64,000 nt of DNA from Mycolicibacter virginiensis (GCF_022374935.2 NZ_CP092430.2:3844001-3908000); one strand, 5' to 3'. Positions 21,363 through 30,105 are shown, numbered from the stretch's first letter. Numbers and translations are program-made. Notes: a model not told the origin generated them from the sequence alone.

Positions 21363-22526
21363 ATGAACACCATCTTGGATGATGAAGAACGGGTGATCGT
21401 CGACACCGCGGCGGCGTTCGCCGACAAGCGCCTGGCCCCTTACGCCCTGGAATGGGATGCCACCCACCACTTTCCGGTCGACGTGATGCGGGAGGCCGCT
21501 CAGTTGGGGATGGCGGCGATTTACTGCCGCGACGACGTGGGCGGCTCCGGACTACGCCGCCTGGACGGGGTGCGGATCTTCGAGCAGCTCTCGATCGCCG
21601 ACCCGGTGATCGCGGCCTACCTGTCGATCCACAACATGTGCGCCTGGATGATCGACAGCTACGGCACCGAAGACCAGCGCAAGAGCTGGGTGCCGCGGCT
21701 GGCGTCGATGGATGCGGTGGCCAGTTACTGCCTGACCGAGCCCGGCGCGGGCTCGGATGCCAGCGCACTGAGCACCCGTGCGGTGCGCTCGGGTGACGAC
21801 TACGTGCTCGACGGGGTCAAACAGTTCATCTCCGGCGCCGGGGTCTCCGACGTCTATGTGGTGATGGCCCGAACGGGCAGCGACGGCCCGCGTGGCATTT
21901 CCACGTTCATCGTCGAAAAGGACGCGCCGGGGCTGAGTTTCGGCGCCGCCGAGCAGAAGATGGGCTGGAACTCCCAACCGACCGCGCAGGTGATCTTCGA
22001 GGGCGTGCGGGTGCCGGCCGAGGCGATGCTCGGCGGTCCGGACGGAGATGGCAACGGTTTTGCCATCGCGATGAACGGCCTCAACGGCGGCCGGATCAAC
22101 ATCGCCGCCTGCTCGATGGGCGGCGGACAGGCAGCGTTCGACAAGACCGGCAGCTACCTGGCCGACCGGACGGCATTCGGCAAGGCACTGCTGGACGAAC
22201 CGACGATCCGGTTCACCCTGGCCGACATGGCCACCGCGCTGGAGACTTCACGACTGCTGCTGTGGCGCGCGGCGACTGCGCTCGACAACAACTCCCCCGA
22301 CAAGGTGGAGTTGTGCGCGATGGCCAAGCGCTACGTCACCGACGCGTGCTTCGATGTCGCCGACAAGGCACTGCAACTGCACGGCGGGTATGGGTATCTG
22401 CGCGAATACGGTCTGGAGAAAATCGTCCGCGATCTTCGGGTGCACCGCATTCTGGAGGGCACCAACGAGATCATGCGGTTGGTGATCGGCCGGGCCGAGG
22501 CGGCCCGCGTCCGGTCCGGCCAGTAA
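21363..22526 (+). CDS. Acyl-CoA dehydrogenase (isobutyryl-CoA dehydrogenase type, FadE9-like)
   Basis: A 387-residue FAD-dependent acyl-CoA dehydrogenase. The FAD/substrate motif CLTEPGAGSDASAL, the core KQFISGAGVSDVYVVMART and the C-terminal LHGGYGYLREYGLEKIVRD are intact. The catalytic glutamate lies in RILEGTNEIMR. Placement between mmsA and mmsB implies the valine pathway step from isobutyryl-CoA to methacrylyl-CoA, as proposed for FadE9 (Rv0752c). ATG 21363 lies 4 bp after the mmsA stop and gives the conserved short N-terminus; an upstream in-frame start would overlap mmsA. Substrate is inferred from operon context. Confidence 0.92.
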   Translation: MNTILDDEERVIVDTAAAFADKRLAPYALEWDATHHFPVDVMREAAQLGMAAIYCRDDVGGSGLRRLDGVRIFEQLSIADPVIAAYLSIHNMCAWMIDSYGTEDQRKSWVPRLASMDAVASYCLTEPGAGSDASALSTRAVRSGDDYVLDGVKQFISGAGVSDVYVVMARTGSDGPRGISTFIVEKDAPGLSFGAAEQKMGWNSQPTAQVIFEGVRVPAEAMLGGPDGDGNGFAIAMNGLNGGRINIAACSMGGGQAAFDKTGSYLADRTAFGKALLDEPTIRFTLADMATALETSRLLLWRAATALDNNSPDKVELCAMAKRYVTDACFDVADKALQLHGGYGYLREYGLEKIVRDLRVHRILEGTNEIMRLVIGRAEAARVRSGQ

Positions 22527-22561
22527 CCCCCGGCATTCGAGGCCCACTTAGGAGCACATAT

Positions 22562-23437
22562 ATGGCAATCGTCGCGTTTCTCGGTCTGGGCCACATGGGT
22601 GGGCCGATGTCGGCAAACCTGGTCGCCGCCGGGCACACCGTGCGCGGCTTCGACCCGGTGCCGGCAGCCACCGCGGCCGCCGAGCAACACGGCGTGAGCA
22701 TCCACGCCAGCGCCGCCGAGGCGGTGGCCGGTGCCGACACGGTGGTGACGATGCTTCCGCACGGGGACGCAGTGAAGAGCTGCTACGCCGAGATCCTGCC
22801 CGCGGCCTCCCCCGACACCCTGTTCATCGACAGCTCCACCATCTCGGTAGCCGACGCCCGCGAGGTGCACGCCCTGGCCGGCTCGCACGGGTTCGCCCAA
22901 TTGGATGCACCGGTGTCCGGCGGAGTGACCGGTGCGGTCGCCGGGCGCCTGGCGTTCATGGTCGGCGGCGAGGATGCCGCCGTGGCACGGGCCACCCCGG
23001 TGCTGGAACCGATGGCCGCCAAGATCATCCACTGCGGTGCGGCGGGCGCCGGCCAGGCCGCCAAGGTCTGCAACAACATGGTGCTGGCCGTGCAGCAGGT
23101 GGCGGTCGCCGAGGCGTTCGTGCTGGCCGAAAAACTGGGACTGGCCGACCAAGCCCTCTTCGACGTGATGACCGGCGCCACCGGAAACTGCTGGGCACTG
23201 CACACCAACTGCCCCGTCCCGGGCCCGGTGCCGACCTCCCCGGCGAACCGGAATTTCGAGCCGGGTTTTGCCACCGCGCTGATGAACAAGGACCTCGGGC
23301 TGGCGATGGATGCGGTTGCCTCGACCGGGTCGGCTGCCCCGCTCGGCAGCCACGCCGCTGCGATCTACCGCGACTTCGCCGCCGAACACGGCGCGCAGGA
23401 CTTCAGCGCGGTGATCAATCTGCTGCGCGGCAGCTGA
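22562..23437 (+). CDS. mmsB: 3-hydroxyisobutyrate dehydrogenase
   Basis: A 291-residue beta-hydroxyacid dehydrogenase. The NAD-binding start is FLGLGHMGGPMSANL, the substrate motif is LDAPVSGGVTGAVAGRL, and the catalytic lysine lies in GAGQAAKVCNN. It oxidises 3-hydroxyisobutyrate to methylmalonate semialdehyde, which feeds MmsA. ATG 22562 follows TTAGGAGCACAT, a good ribosome-binding site; the open frame runs upstream into the acyl-CoA dehydrogenase gene but only as a shadow. It ends the catabolic operon and corresponds to Rv0751c. Confidence 0.95.
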   Translation: MAIVAFLGLGHMGGPMSANLVAAGHTVRGFDPVPAATAAAEQHGVSIHASAAEAVAGADTVVTMLPHGDAVKSCYAEILPAASPDTLFIDSSTISVADAREVHALAGSHGFAQLDAPVSGGVTGAVAGRLAFMVGGEDAAVARATPVLEPMAAKIIHCGAAGAGQAAKVCNNMVLAVQQVAVAEAFVLAEKLGLADQALFDVMTGATGNCWALHTNCPVPGPVPTSPANRNFEPGFATALMNKDLGLAMDAVASTGSAAPLGSHAAAIYRDFAAEHGAQDFSAVINLLRGS

Positions 23438-23495
23438 GCGCCCGCCGGCGCGCACGATCACGATACTTGTCAGACCCTCCTGCCATGCTGATGGC

Positions 23496-24746
23496 ATGTC
23501 CGCGACCGCGACCTCAACGGGCGTCAAAGCGCGTCCTGACCAGCGTCTCGAGGTGCTGTTCGAGGAGTTGTCGGAGTTGACCGGTCAGCGCAACGCGATC
23601 GATGGACGCGTTGTCGAAATCGTCGCCGAGATCGAACGTGATCAGCTGTGGGGCACTACCGGGGCACGCTCAGTCGCCGCACTGGTGGCCTGGAAGACCG
23701 GGACCTCGCCGGGCAACGCGCACACGATCGCGACGGTGGCGCACCGACTCGAAGCGTTTCCCCGCTGCGCCCAAGGAATGCGGGAAGGCCGCTTCTCCCT
23801 GGACCAGGTCGGCGCGATCGCTCAGCGAGCCGCCGACGGATCCGACGAGCACTACGCGCAATTGGCCGTTGTTGCCACGGTCAGCCAGCTGCGCACCGCG
23901 GTGAAGTTGGAACCGCGCCCCGAACCCGGCCCGCCGCCCGACCCGCGGCCGGCGATCACCAAGACGTCCAATACCGAACTCGACGTCTGGCGTATCGCCT
24001 TGCCGCACAACGAATCAGCGATTCTCGACGCCGCACTGCAATCGCATCTCGACGCCCTGATCGCCGCGTGGAGCCACGACCGCGACAGCAGCAGCGCCAA
24101 GCCCGACAACACTCCCCCGATGCCGACCCAGATCGATGCGTTCCTGTCGCTGGTCGAGACGGGCTGGGACGCCGAGGTGCGCCGACGACCGCACGGTCAG
24201 CGCACCACGGTGGTGGTGCATCTTGATGTCCAACAGCAGATCGGCGCCTTGCATCTGGGCCCGTTACTGCCTGAATCCGAGCGGCAGTACCTGACCTGTG
24301 ACGCCACCTGCGAAGTGTGGTTCGAGCGTGCCGGTGAAGTGATCGGATGCGGTCGATCGACCCGCACCATCAGCCGTCGACTGCGCCGCGCCCTCGAACA
24401 CCGCCACGCCACCTGCGCTGTTCCCGGCTGCGGCGCCACCCGCGGCCTGCACGCCCACCACATCCGGCACTGGGAAGACGGCGGCGAAACCGAACTGAGC
24501 AACCTGGTGCTGGTCTGCCCCTATCACCACCGGCTGCATCACCGAGGCATCATCACGATCACCGGGCTGGCCGACCATCTCATCGTCAACGACGCAGACG
24601 GCCGACAACTGCAGTCCGGATCACTGGCCCGCCCGCCACGCACCCCCGCACCCGCGGTCGCACCCTGTCCCGGACCGACCGGCGAACGCGCCGACTGGTG
24701 GTGGTACCAACCCTTCCAACCCCAAGCACCACCGAGCACCAACTGA
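23496..24746 (+). CDS. DUF222/HNH endonuclease-motif protein (13E12 repeat family)
   Basis: A 416-residue protein with an N-terminal DUF222 region (about residues 20-300) and a C-terminal HNH nuclease motif: CAVPGCGATRGLHAHHIRHW, then NLVLVCPYHHRLHH with paired cysteines and histidines. This is the 13E12/REP family, multi-copy and variable in mycobacteria. I recall 13E12 genes near Rv3466-Rv3467, beside rmlBC in M. tuberculosis. Function is unproven; some copies are linked to phage or element integration. The tail after residue 370 is Pro-rich and low complexity. It converges on the transpeptidase gene with 16 bp between stops. Confidence 0.9.
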   Translation: MSATATSTGVKARPDQRLEVLFEELSELTGQRNAIDGRVVEIVAEIERDQLWGTTGARSVAALVAWKTGTSPGNAHTIATVAHRLEAFPRCAQGMREGRFSLDQVGAIAQRAADGSDEHYAQLAVVATVSQLRTAVKLEPRPEPGPPPDPRPAITKTSNTELDVWRIALPHNESAILDAALQSHLDALIAAWSHDRDSSSAKPDNTPPMPTQIDAFLSLVETGWDAEVRRRPHGQRTTVVVHLDVQQQIGALHLGPLLPESERQYLTCDATCEVWFERAGEVIGCGRSTRTISRRLRRALEHRHATCAVPGCGATRGLHAHHIRHWEDGGETELSNLVLVCPYHHRLHHRGIITITGLADHLIVNDADGRQLQSGSLARPPRTPAPAVAPCPGPTGERADWWWYQPFQPQAPPSTN

Positions 24747-24762
24747 CCTGCTGTACTACGGC

Positions 24763-25422
24763 CTACTTCGCGATTGCCATCACCGCGCCGGGCCGCAGCC
24801 AGCCGATGATCTTCACCAGCGTGGCGTCATCGATCGCCACACAGCCCGCCGTCGGCCCGCCGTCGGTGGTGTGAAAGAAGTAGGCGGAGCCGTCACCGGG
24901 TGTGCGGGTTTTGTTGACGCCGATGGCCACCGCGTGCCGGTACTGCGGGATATTGAGGTTCTCGCTGGCCGCCGTGTTGAACGGACACTGGGCTTTTTTG
25001 CAGACCTGCATGGTGTTGTAGGTCGGACTGCCCGAGTCGCTATCCCACCAGTGGTCGGATCCGACCTGCACATACGGCAGCCCACCGCCAGGATTCGGCG
25101 CGGTGCCGAACGCCGAATCGAGCGTGTAAAACCCCATTGGGGTCGACGGCTCGCCTTCCTTGGTCTCTCGCGTGATTCCCGCCGAGCCGACATGTGCCGG
25201 AATCCCGGCCGCAACCGCCTCCCAGCCCGCGGCAGTCCGCTGATAGACATCGATCTTTGCGGTCGAATGACCCACTCCGACAACCGACACCACCTGGGTG
25301 GCGTTACCGACCGCTTCGGCGAACCACGGTTCGACGACCGCCACGGCCAGCGGCGCGGTCACCGAATTCACGCCCATCGCGCATAGCGCTGCGCACACAA
25401 GAACCACCAGTCGACGCACCAC
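24763..25422 (-). CDS. Secreted L,D-transpeptidase-fold (YkuD) protein
   Basis: A 219-residue exported protein with a YkuD catalytic motif, HTTDGGPTAGCVAID, in which His and Cys are the expected catalytic pair. YkuD domains act in cell-wall cross-linking or related transfers. This protein lacks the Ig-like domains of major mycobacterial LdtMt enzymes and resembles the short family often annotated as L,D-transpeptidase family protein. A signal sequence (RRLVVLVCAALCAMGVNSVT) follows the chosen GTG at 25422; GTG 25419 or ATG 25377 are alternatives. The reading frame stays open further upstream but without protein-like sequence. Substrate is unknown. Confidence 0.82.
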   Translation of the reverse strand: MVRRLVVLVCAALCAMGVNSVTAPLAVAVVEPWFAEAVGNATQVVSVVGVGHSTAKIDVYQRTAAGWEAVAAGIPAHVGSAGITRETKEGEPSTPMGFYTLDSAFGTAPNPGGGLPYVQVGSDHWWDSDSGSPTYNTMQVCKKAQCPFNTAASENLNIPQYRHAVAIGVNKTRTPGDGSAYFFHTTDGGPTAGCVAIDDATLVKIIGWLRPGAVMAIAK

Positions 25423-25490
25423 AGCATGGTCGATGACCGGAGCCGTCAGCGTCAAACAATGATTGCGGCGCGGCGTAACCAGCGCCGAGA

Positions 25491-26024
25491 TCAAACTGCT
25501 TCGCGACAGCTGAACCGGGCGACCACCCGCTGCGCCTGCAACTCCCGGCAACCGTTGGCCAGCAGTCCGTCGTAACGGCTGGAACCCGCGTAGATCACCG
25601 GCAGTCCGATCGCGGCCGCGGTACGGGCCCCGGACTCGTAGCCGGCGATCACCAGCGCCTCCCCGGCCACAATGCCCAGCTCCCACAGCGCCAGCCGGTA
25701 GAGCTCGGCATCCCCGGCGGGTCCGGTCAGGTCGTCTGCGCTCACCACGGTCTCGGCCATGCCGTCGCCGATCAGTTCCCGCACCCGCTCCTGCACCCAC
25801 GCACGCGGGCCAGCGCCGACCACCGCGATCCACAGACCGGTGGCGAACAGGCTCAACACCAGGTCCACCAGGCCCGAGCGGGGCTCGCCGTCGGCGTCGG
25901 CGAGCGCGTCGAGATCGAAGATCACCGCTTGTAGGGGGTAAACCTCGGCATCCGGGTGCGCCTGGTCCCACCAGAACGGGCGGCCCGGACCGGTCCATGT
26001 CGCGAGTTCAGTTGTGATCTGCAT
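25491..26024 (-). CDS. HAD-like hydrolase family protein
   Basis: A 177-residue protein with the HAD motif I strand AVIFDLDALADADGEPRSGL, in which DxD is present, followed by helical cap-like residues and a late VIAGYESGARTAAAIGLPVI segment resembling motif IV. HAD enzymes are mostly phosphatases with an aspartyl nucleophile; the substrate cannot be told here. ATG 26024 was preferred over GTG 26033 and a longer upstream frame. It is divergent from the response-regulator gene at 26145. The 120 bp between contains a G/C-block palindrome, so the two genes may share control. Confidence 0.72.
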   Translation of the reverse strand: MQITTELATWTGPGRPFWWDQAHPDAEVYPLQAVIFDLDALADADGEPRSGLVDLVLSLFATGLWIAVVGAGPRAWVQERVRELIGDGMAETVVSADDLTGPAGDAELYRLALWELGIVAGEALVIAGYESGARTAAAIGLPVIYAGSSRYDGLLANGCRELQAQRVVARFSCREAV

Positions 26025-26060
26025 AACAGACACCGTGCCGGAAGCGGGAGCGGGTGTCCT

Positions 26061-26073
26061 CCCCCATTGGGGG
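26061..26073. promoter_or_regulatory. Palindrome between HAD gene and two-component system
   Basis: ccccca-t-tggggg is a 13-bp perfect inverted repeat in the middle of the 120-bp divergent gap. It lies about 60 bp upstream of the response regulator's TATTGT box. An operator for autoregulation is plausible but unproven. Confidence 0.4.
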
Positions 26074-26132
26074 GATCTGGGTGGGGTAATCACCGCCGGG
26101 GTTCATTCAGCGGTCCCAGCGTCGCGGGGCCC

Positions 26133-26138
26133 TATTGT
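26133..26138 (+). promoter_or_regulatory. Candidate -10 (TATTGT) for the response-regulator gene
   Basis: TATTGT ends 6 bp before ATG 26145. There is no Shine-Dalgarno in that spacer, so a leaderless transcript is likely. A clear -35 is not seen. Confidence 0.4.
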
Positions 26139-26144
26139 CTTGCT

Positions 26145-26795
26145 ATGCCCGTGCGCCTGGTCCTCGTCGACGACCACGAGATGGTGATCGAGGGCCTGCG
26201 CGCCATGCTCACCGCGTTCGCCGACCGGATCGAAGTGGTCGGCCAGGCGGTCAACGCCGAACAAGCCATCGCCGTGATCGCCGAAACCGACCCCGACGTC
26301 GTGTTGTGCGATGTGCGGATGCGCGGTGAGAGCGGCTTGGACCTCTGCCTGGCGCTGCGGGAACGCGACCCTGACCGCAAGGTCGTGATGCTCTCGGTCT
26401 ACGACGACGAGCAGTACCTGTTCGAGGCGCTGCGCGTCGGCGCGACGGGTTACCTGCTCAAGAGCATCAGCAGCGACGACCTGGTGCATCAGATCGAGTT
26501 GGCCCACCGCGGTGAGACGGTGATCGATCCCGGACTGGCAGCGCGCGCGGCGGGCACCGCCGCACGACTGCAACGCGACGAGTTCTGGCCCGGCGCCCGT
26601 CAGGGGCTTACCCAGCGGGAAAGTGAGATCCTGGCCTACATGGTCAGCGGGCTGTCCAACCGCGGGATCGCCACCAAGCTGGTGATCGGCGACGAGACGG
26701 TCAAATCCCATCTCCGCTCGATCTACCGCAAGCTCGGGGTGTCCGACCGGACCGGGGCGGTGGCCACCGCGCTGCGCGAAGGCATCTACCGGTGA
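26145..26795 (+). CDS. NarL/LuxR-family response regulator
   Basis: A 216-residue two-component response regulator. The receiver domain begins RLVLVDDHEMVIEGLRAML, the phosphorylatable Asp56 is in VVLCDVRMRGESGL, and the switch-region lysine is in GATGYLLKSISSDD. A C-terminal LuxR-type helix-turn-helix reads LTQRESEILAYMVSGLSNRG. The GTGA overlap with the following kinase gene shows they are coupled. The kinase is soluble and carries a GAF domain, so the signal is probably intracellular. The ATG at 26145 fits the receiver fold and a leaderless start. The regulon is not known. Confidence 0.93.
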   Translation: MPVRLVLVDDHEMVIEGLRAMLTAFADRIEVVGQAVNAEQAIAVIAETDPDVVLCDVRMRGESGLDLCLALRERDPDRKVVMLSVYDDEQYLFEALRVGATGYLLKSISSDDLVHQIELAHRGETVIDPGLAARAAGTAARLQRDEFWPGARQGLTQRESEILAYMVSGLSNRGIATKLVIGDETVKSHLRSIYRKLGVSDRTGAVATALREGIYR

Positions 26796-28051
26796 GCTCC
26801 AACAGCGGGCCGCGCTCGCGCCCCCGCAAGACCACGGCGGTGCGGGACTTCGTCGACGCCAACCACGAGCTGGCACTGCTGCGGGAGCTCATCCAGGCCG
26901 CCTCCAGCGGGCCCGGAGTGGAACCGCTGGCCGCCGCGGCGGCCCGGATGATCACCGCGGCCACCGGCACCGACGTCTGCTTCGTGCACGTCCTCGACGA
27001 CACCGAGCGTTCCCTGACGCTGACCGGTGCGACCCCACCGTTCGACACCGAGGTGGGCAAGATCCGGCTGCCGCTGGGGTCGGGGGTGTCGGGCTGGGTG
27101 GCGCGACACCGCGAGCCGGTGGTGATCAGCGACAACAAGGAGGCCGATCCGCGCTACCTGCCGATCGAGTCGCTGCGTGGGCGTGACTTCACCTCGATGG
27201 TGTCGGTGCCGATGGAGACCGACCCGGGCGGGTTGGTGGGTGTGCTCAACGTGCACACCGTGACGCGCCGCGAGTTCACCCCCGGCGACGTCGAACTGCT
27301 GCGGGTGATCGGCCGGCTCATTGCCGGTGCCATGCACCAGGCCCGGCTGCACCGGCAGCTGGTTGCGCGCGAACGTGCCCACGAACTCTTCGTCGAGCAG
27401 GTGATCGAGGCCCAGGAGATCGAGCGGCGCCGGTTGGCCGGCGACATCCACGACGGCATCTCCCAGCGGCTGGTGACGCTGTCCTACCGGCTGGATGCCG
27501 CCGCCCGCGCGGTCGGCAACGACCCGGACGAGGCGTCGGCGCAGTTGGAGGCCGCTCGTGAACTCGCCGGGCTGACCCTGCAGGAGACCCGGGTGGCGAT
27601 CAGCGGGTTACGGCCACCGGTGCTCGACGATCTGGGCCTGTCCGGTGGCCTGGCCAGCCTCGCCCGGTCGATCCCGCAACTCACGATTGAGTTGGACCTG
27701 GCCGAGACCCGGCTGCCCGAGCACATCGAGCTGGCGCTGTACCGGATCGCGCAGGAGGGCCTGCAGAACGTGGTCAAACACGCGGCCGCGACGACGGTGC
27801 GGCTGGGATTCGCGATCACCGCCGACCCCGACACGGCACGGCTGGAGATCGTCGACGACGGGGTGGGTTTCGACACTTTCGAGCACCCGGTGGGCGGCGA
27901 CGAGATGGGCGGCTACGGGGTGCTGTCGATGGCCGAGCGCGCCGAGCTGGTCGGTGGCCGACTCAACATCCGGTCGCGTCCCGGGGCGGGCACCGCCGTC
28001 ACCGCCACCATCCCGATCCCGTCCCCCGCCGCGCGAGCTGGGGGGCACTGA
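26792..28051 (+). CDS. GAF-domain sensor histidine kinase (HisKA_3)
   Basis: A 419-residue cytosolic kinase with no membrane segment. A GAF domain occupies about residues 40-190 (SGVSGWVARHREPVVISDNK). The HisKA_3 dimerisation region has the phospho-acceptor His220 in LAGDIHDGISQRL. A GHKL ATPase domain follows, with N-box YRIAQEGLQNVVKHA, EIVDDGVGF and GYGVLSMAERAELVGG. It likely phosphorylates the response regulator encoded just upstream, whose stop overlaps its GTG start by 4 bp. The layout resembles redox or gas sensors of the DosS/LiaS type, but no heme ligand can be assigned from sequence alone. Confidence 0.93.
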   Translation: MSSNSGPRSRPRKTTAVRDFVDANHELALLRELIQAASSGPGVEPLAAAAARMITAATGTDVCFVHVLDDTERSLTLTGATPPFDTEVGKIRLPLGSGVSGWVARHREPVVISDNKEADPRYLPIESLRGRDFTSMVSVPMETDPGGLVGVLNVHTVTRREFTPGDVELLRVIGRLIAGAMHQARLHRQLVARERAHELFVEQVIEAQEIERRRLAGDIHDGISQRLVTLSYRLDAAARAVGNDPDEASAQLEAARELAGLTLQETRVAISGLRPPVLDDLGLSGGLASLARSIPQLTIELDLAETRLPEHIELALYRIAQEGLQNVVKHAAATTVRLGFAITADPDTARLEIVDDGVGFDTFEHPVGGDEMGGYGVLSMAERAELVGGRLNIRSRPGAGTAVTATIPIPSPAARAGGH

Positions 28052-28057
28052 CTCCGG

Positions 28058-28115
28058 CGAGCAGTCGCGAAAGCCCCCAATCCGGGTCGCAATCGGGGGC
28101 TTTCACGACTGCTCG
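28058..28115. terminator. Bidirectional terminator hairpin between kinase and marR genes
   Basis: Arms of 21 bases (28058-28078 and 28095-28115) pair with a single mismatch around a 16-base loop. The inner ends are C-run and G-run blocks. It exactly fills the gap between convergent stop codons at 28051 and 28119. Confidence 0.8.
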
Positions 28116-28118
28116 GCA

Positions 28119-28637
28119 TCAAAAATCTCCGGCGTTGCGCCGCAACGTCTCGATCGCCGAGGACAGCATCCGCGATTCCTGCACCGACATACCGACATCG
28201 GCGAACACCTCCCGGTTGAGGCTGACCGTGGCGTCCGCAACGGTGGCGCGACCCAGGTCGGTGATCGAGACCAGCGTGGTGCGGCCGTCGGTGGGGTGCG
28301 GCAGCCGCTCGACCAAGCCGGCCGCCTCCAACCGTCGGATCGCGTGCGTGACGCTGGTGACGTGCACCTGCAGCCGGTCGGAGGCCTTAGTGATCGGCAA
28401 CTGCCCGGAGCGACTGAACGCCAGTAGCCGCAGCAGTTCGAATCGGGAGAAGCTCAAGTCGTAGGGCCGCAGGGTCGCCTCCACCCGCGCCAGCAGGATC
28501 TGGTGGGCGCGCATCACCGACGTCACCGCCACCATTCCGTCGGCGACCTCACCCCAACCGGCGCGCTCCCAGTTGGCGCGGGCCAGCGCGATCGGGTCGG
28601 CTGGGGCGAGATCGCCGGAGGAACTGGAAGCTGCCAC
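28119..28637 (-). CDS. MarR-family transcriptional regulator
   Basis: A 172-residue winged helix-turn-helix regulator. The core LSFSRFELLRLLAFSRSGQL, VHVTSVTHAIRRLEAAGLVE and the wing PHPTDGRTTLVSITDLG are typical of MarR proteins, which usually act as ligand-responsive repressors. The GTG start at 28637 was taken; the first 30 residues are not conserved. It is transcribed divergently from the type III polyketide synthase gene, whose ATG is 150 bp away, so it is a candidate regulator of that gene. The ligand is unknown. Confidence 0.9.
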   Translation of the reverse strand: MAASSSSGDLAPADPIALARANWERAGWGEVADGMVAVTSVMRAHQILLARVEATLRPYDLSFSRFELLRLLAFSRSGQLPITKASDRLQVHVTSVTHAIRRLEAAGLVERLPHPTDGRTTLVSITDLGRATVADATVSLNREVFADVGMSVQESRMLSSAIETLRRNAGDF

Positions 28638-28787
28638 GCCCTTTTCTTACCGCACCGCGCGGTGCCGTCACGTCGGTGTGCGGCAATTGCCACCACGACG
28701 CCAGTCGCGGAAGGCGAAGGCAGAGGTCGGAAGGGTCAGCGCGGTAGCGGAATTGAACCGTTGGGCACTCGACAACGTGACACCGAC

Positions 28788-29840
28788 ATGACCCCCTCTT
28801 CGCCTTCGCTTGCCGCGGTAGCCGTTGAATTCCCACCGAACCGATACAGCCAAGACGAAGCGGCCCAAGCGCTGGGCGACTTCGCCGGCCCCGAGTTTCG
28901 GCGGTTCTTCGATGCCAGCGGCGTCGCGTCGCGGCATCTGGCGTTGCCGTTGCCGCGCTACGCCGAGCTGAGCGGTTTTACCGAGGCGAACAACACCTTC
29001 ATCGACGTCGCCCTCGACCTCGGTGAGCAGGCGCTGCTGGCGGCCCTCGATGCCGCTAAGGTCAAGCCGGCCGATGTCGACGTGGTGGTGTCGACGACGG
29101 TGACCGGGCTTGCCGTACCGACATTGGAGGCCAGGCTGGCGGCCCGGGTGGGGCTGCGGCCCGACGTCAAGCGCATCCCGCTGTTCGGCTTGGGCTGCGT
29201 TGCGGGCGCGGCCGGGGTGGCCCGGATGTACGACTATCTGCGCGCCTACCCCGACCACGTGGCGGCGTTGCTCGCGGTCGAACTGTGCTCGCTGACCGTT
29301 CAGCGCGACGACCGTTCGATGGCGAATTTCGTGGCGGCGAGCCTGTTCGGTGACGGCGCGGCAGCCGTGGTCGCGACCGGGGCGAATCGGCGCCCGGTCC
29401 GACCGAACGCGCCGAAAGTATTGGCTACCCGCAGCCGGCTCTACCCTGACACCCAGGACGTGATGGGCTGGGATATCGGCACCAGCGGGTTCCGGATCAA
29501 GCTGTCGGTCGAGGTCGCCACCGTCGTCGAGAAGTATCTGGCCGAGGATGTTCGCAACTTCCTGGCCGACTGCGGGATGACCTCCGATGACGTGTCGACC
29601 TATGTCTGCCATCCTGGTGGGCCGAAGGTTATCGAGGCGGTCCAGGACGTGTTGGAGCTGCCTGCCGACGCGCTGGATCGAACCCGAACGTCGTTGCGCG
29701 AGAACGGGAATCTGTCATCGGCCTCGGTACTTGACGTGCTGCGGTCCACTATGGCCGATCCGCCGCCGCCGGGCTCGTTCGGGCTGATGGTCGCGATGGG
29801 GCCGGGATTCTGCTCCGAACTCGTGCTGCTTGGCTGGTAG
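28788..29840 (+). CDS. Type III polyketide synthase (chalcone/stilbene synthase family)
   Basis: A 350-residue ketosynthase-fold enzyme with the complete type III triad: Cys137 in LFGLGCVAGAAG, His275 in VCHPGGPKVIE and Asn308 in ENGNLSSAS. The closing motif SFGLMVAMGPGFCSELVLLG is intact. Such enzymes extend an acyl-CoA starter with malonyl-CoA to make alkylpyrones or resorcinols; mycobacterial relatives include Pks10, Pks11 and Pks18. ATG 28788 was chosen because the conserved fold starts shortly after; the frame stays open upstream but overlaps marR. No tailoring methyltransferase or oxidase follows directly. The product is unknown. Confidence 0.93.
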   Translation: MTPSSPSLAAVAVEFPPNRYSQDEAAQALGDFAGPEFRRFFDASGVASRHLALPLPRYAELSGFTEANNTFIDVALDLGEQALLAALDAAKVKPADVDVVVSTTVTGLAVPTLEARLAARVGLRPDVKRIPLFGLGCVAGAAGVARMYDYLRAYPDHVAALLAVELCSLTVQRDDRSMANFVAASLFGDGAAAVVATGANRRPVRPNAPKVLATRSRLYPDTQDVMGWDIGTSGFRIKLSVEVATVVEKYLAEDVRNFLADCGMTSDDVSTYVCHPGGPKVIEAVQDVLELPADALDRTRTSLRENGNLSSASVLDVLRSTMADPPPPGSFGLMVAMGPGFCSELVLLGW

Positions 29841-29848
29841 CCCACGCT

Positions 29849-30067
29849 TCAGCGGTTGATTCCGACTGTCGGGAGACCGGCCCGCAATGCGCACAGCGCG
29901 TCGTGCAGGTCGCCTTTGACGGTGTCGTCATCGATGCCGAGATCCGCGGCGATCTGCGCCGTCGTCCAGCCGAGGTAGTAGGACCGGTAGATCACCGCGC
30001 GGTACCGGCCCGACAACTGGGTCAGCGCGCCTTTGAGCTGGTCCGCACTTCCCGACGATGGCACCAT
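29849..30067 (-). CDS. Sigma-70 region 4-only protein (sigma-factor remnant, SigL-like)
   Basis: A 72-residue open frame that is almost entirely a sigma region 4 domain: LSGRYRAVIYRSYYLGWTTA, then QIAADLGIDDDTVKGDLHDA. It closely resembles the C-terminus of extracytoplasmic-function sigma factors such as mycobacterial SigL, including the ending VGINR. Regions 2 and 3 are absent upstream, where an AT-rich palindromic stretch lies instead. It is either a decayed sigma gene or a small DNA-binding or sigma-like regulator. It converges on the polyketide synthase gene with 8 bp between stops. ATG 30067 or GTG 30064 could be the start. Expression is uncertain. Confidence 0.6.
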   Translation of the reverse strand: MVPSSGSADQLKGALTQLSGRYRAVIYRSYYLGWTTAQIAADLGIDDDTVKGDLHDALCALRAGLPTVGINR

Positions 30068-30105
30068 CCCGTTCCGCCTCCGACCCGGTACACCTAGCCA
30101 TCCCT

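Noticed and set aside
23496..24746. Active mobile element carrying the HNH gene
   Set aside because: No inverted or direct repeats, transposase or integrase flank it. It is better treated as a 13E12-family resident gene.
25423..25998. N-terminal extension of the L,D-transpeptidase frame
   Set aside because: The extra residues are Arg/Gly-rich shadow of the HAD gene. The signal peptide begins near 25422.
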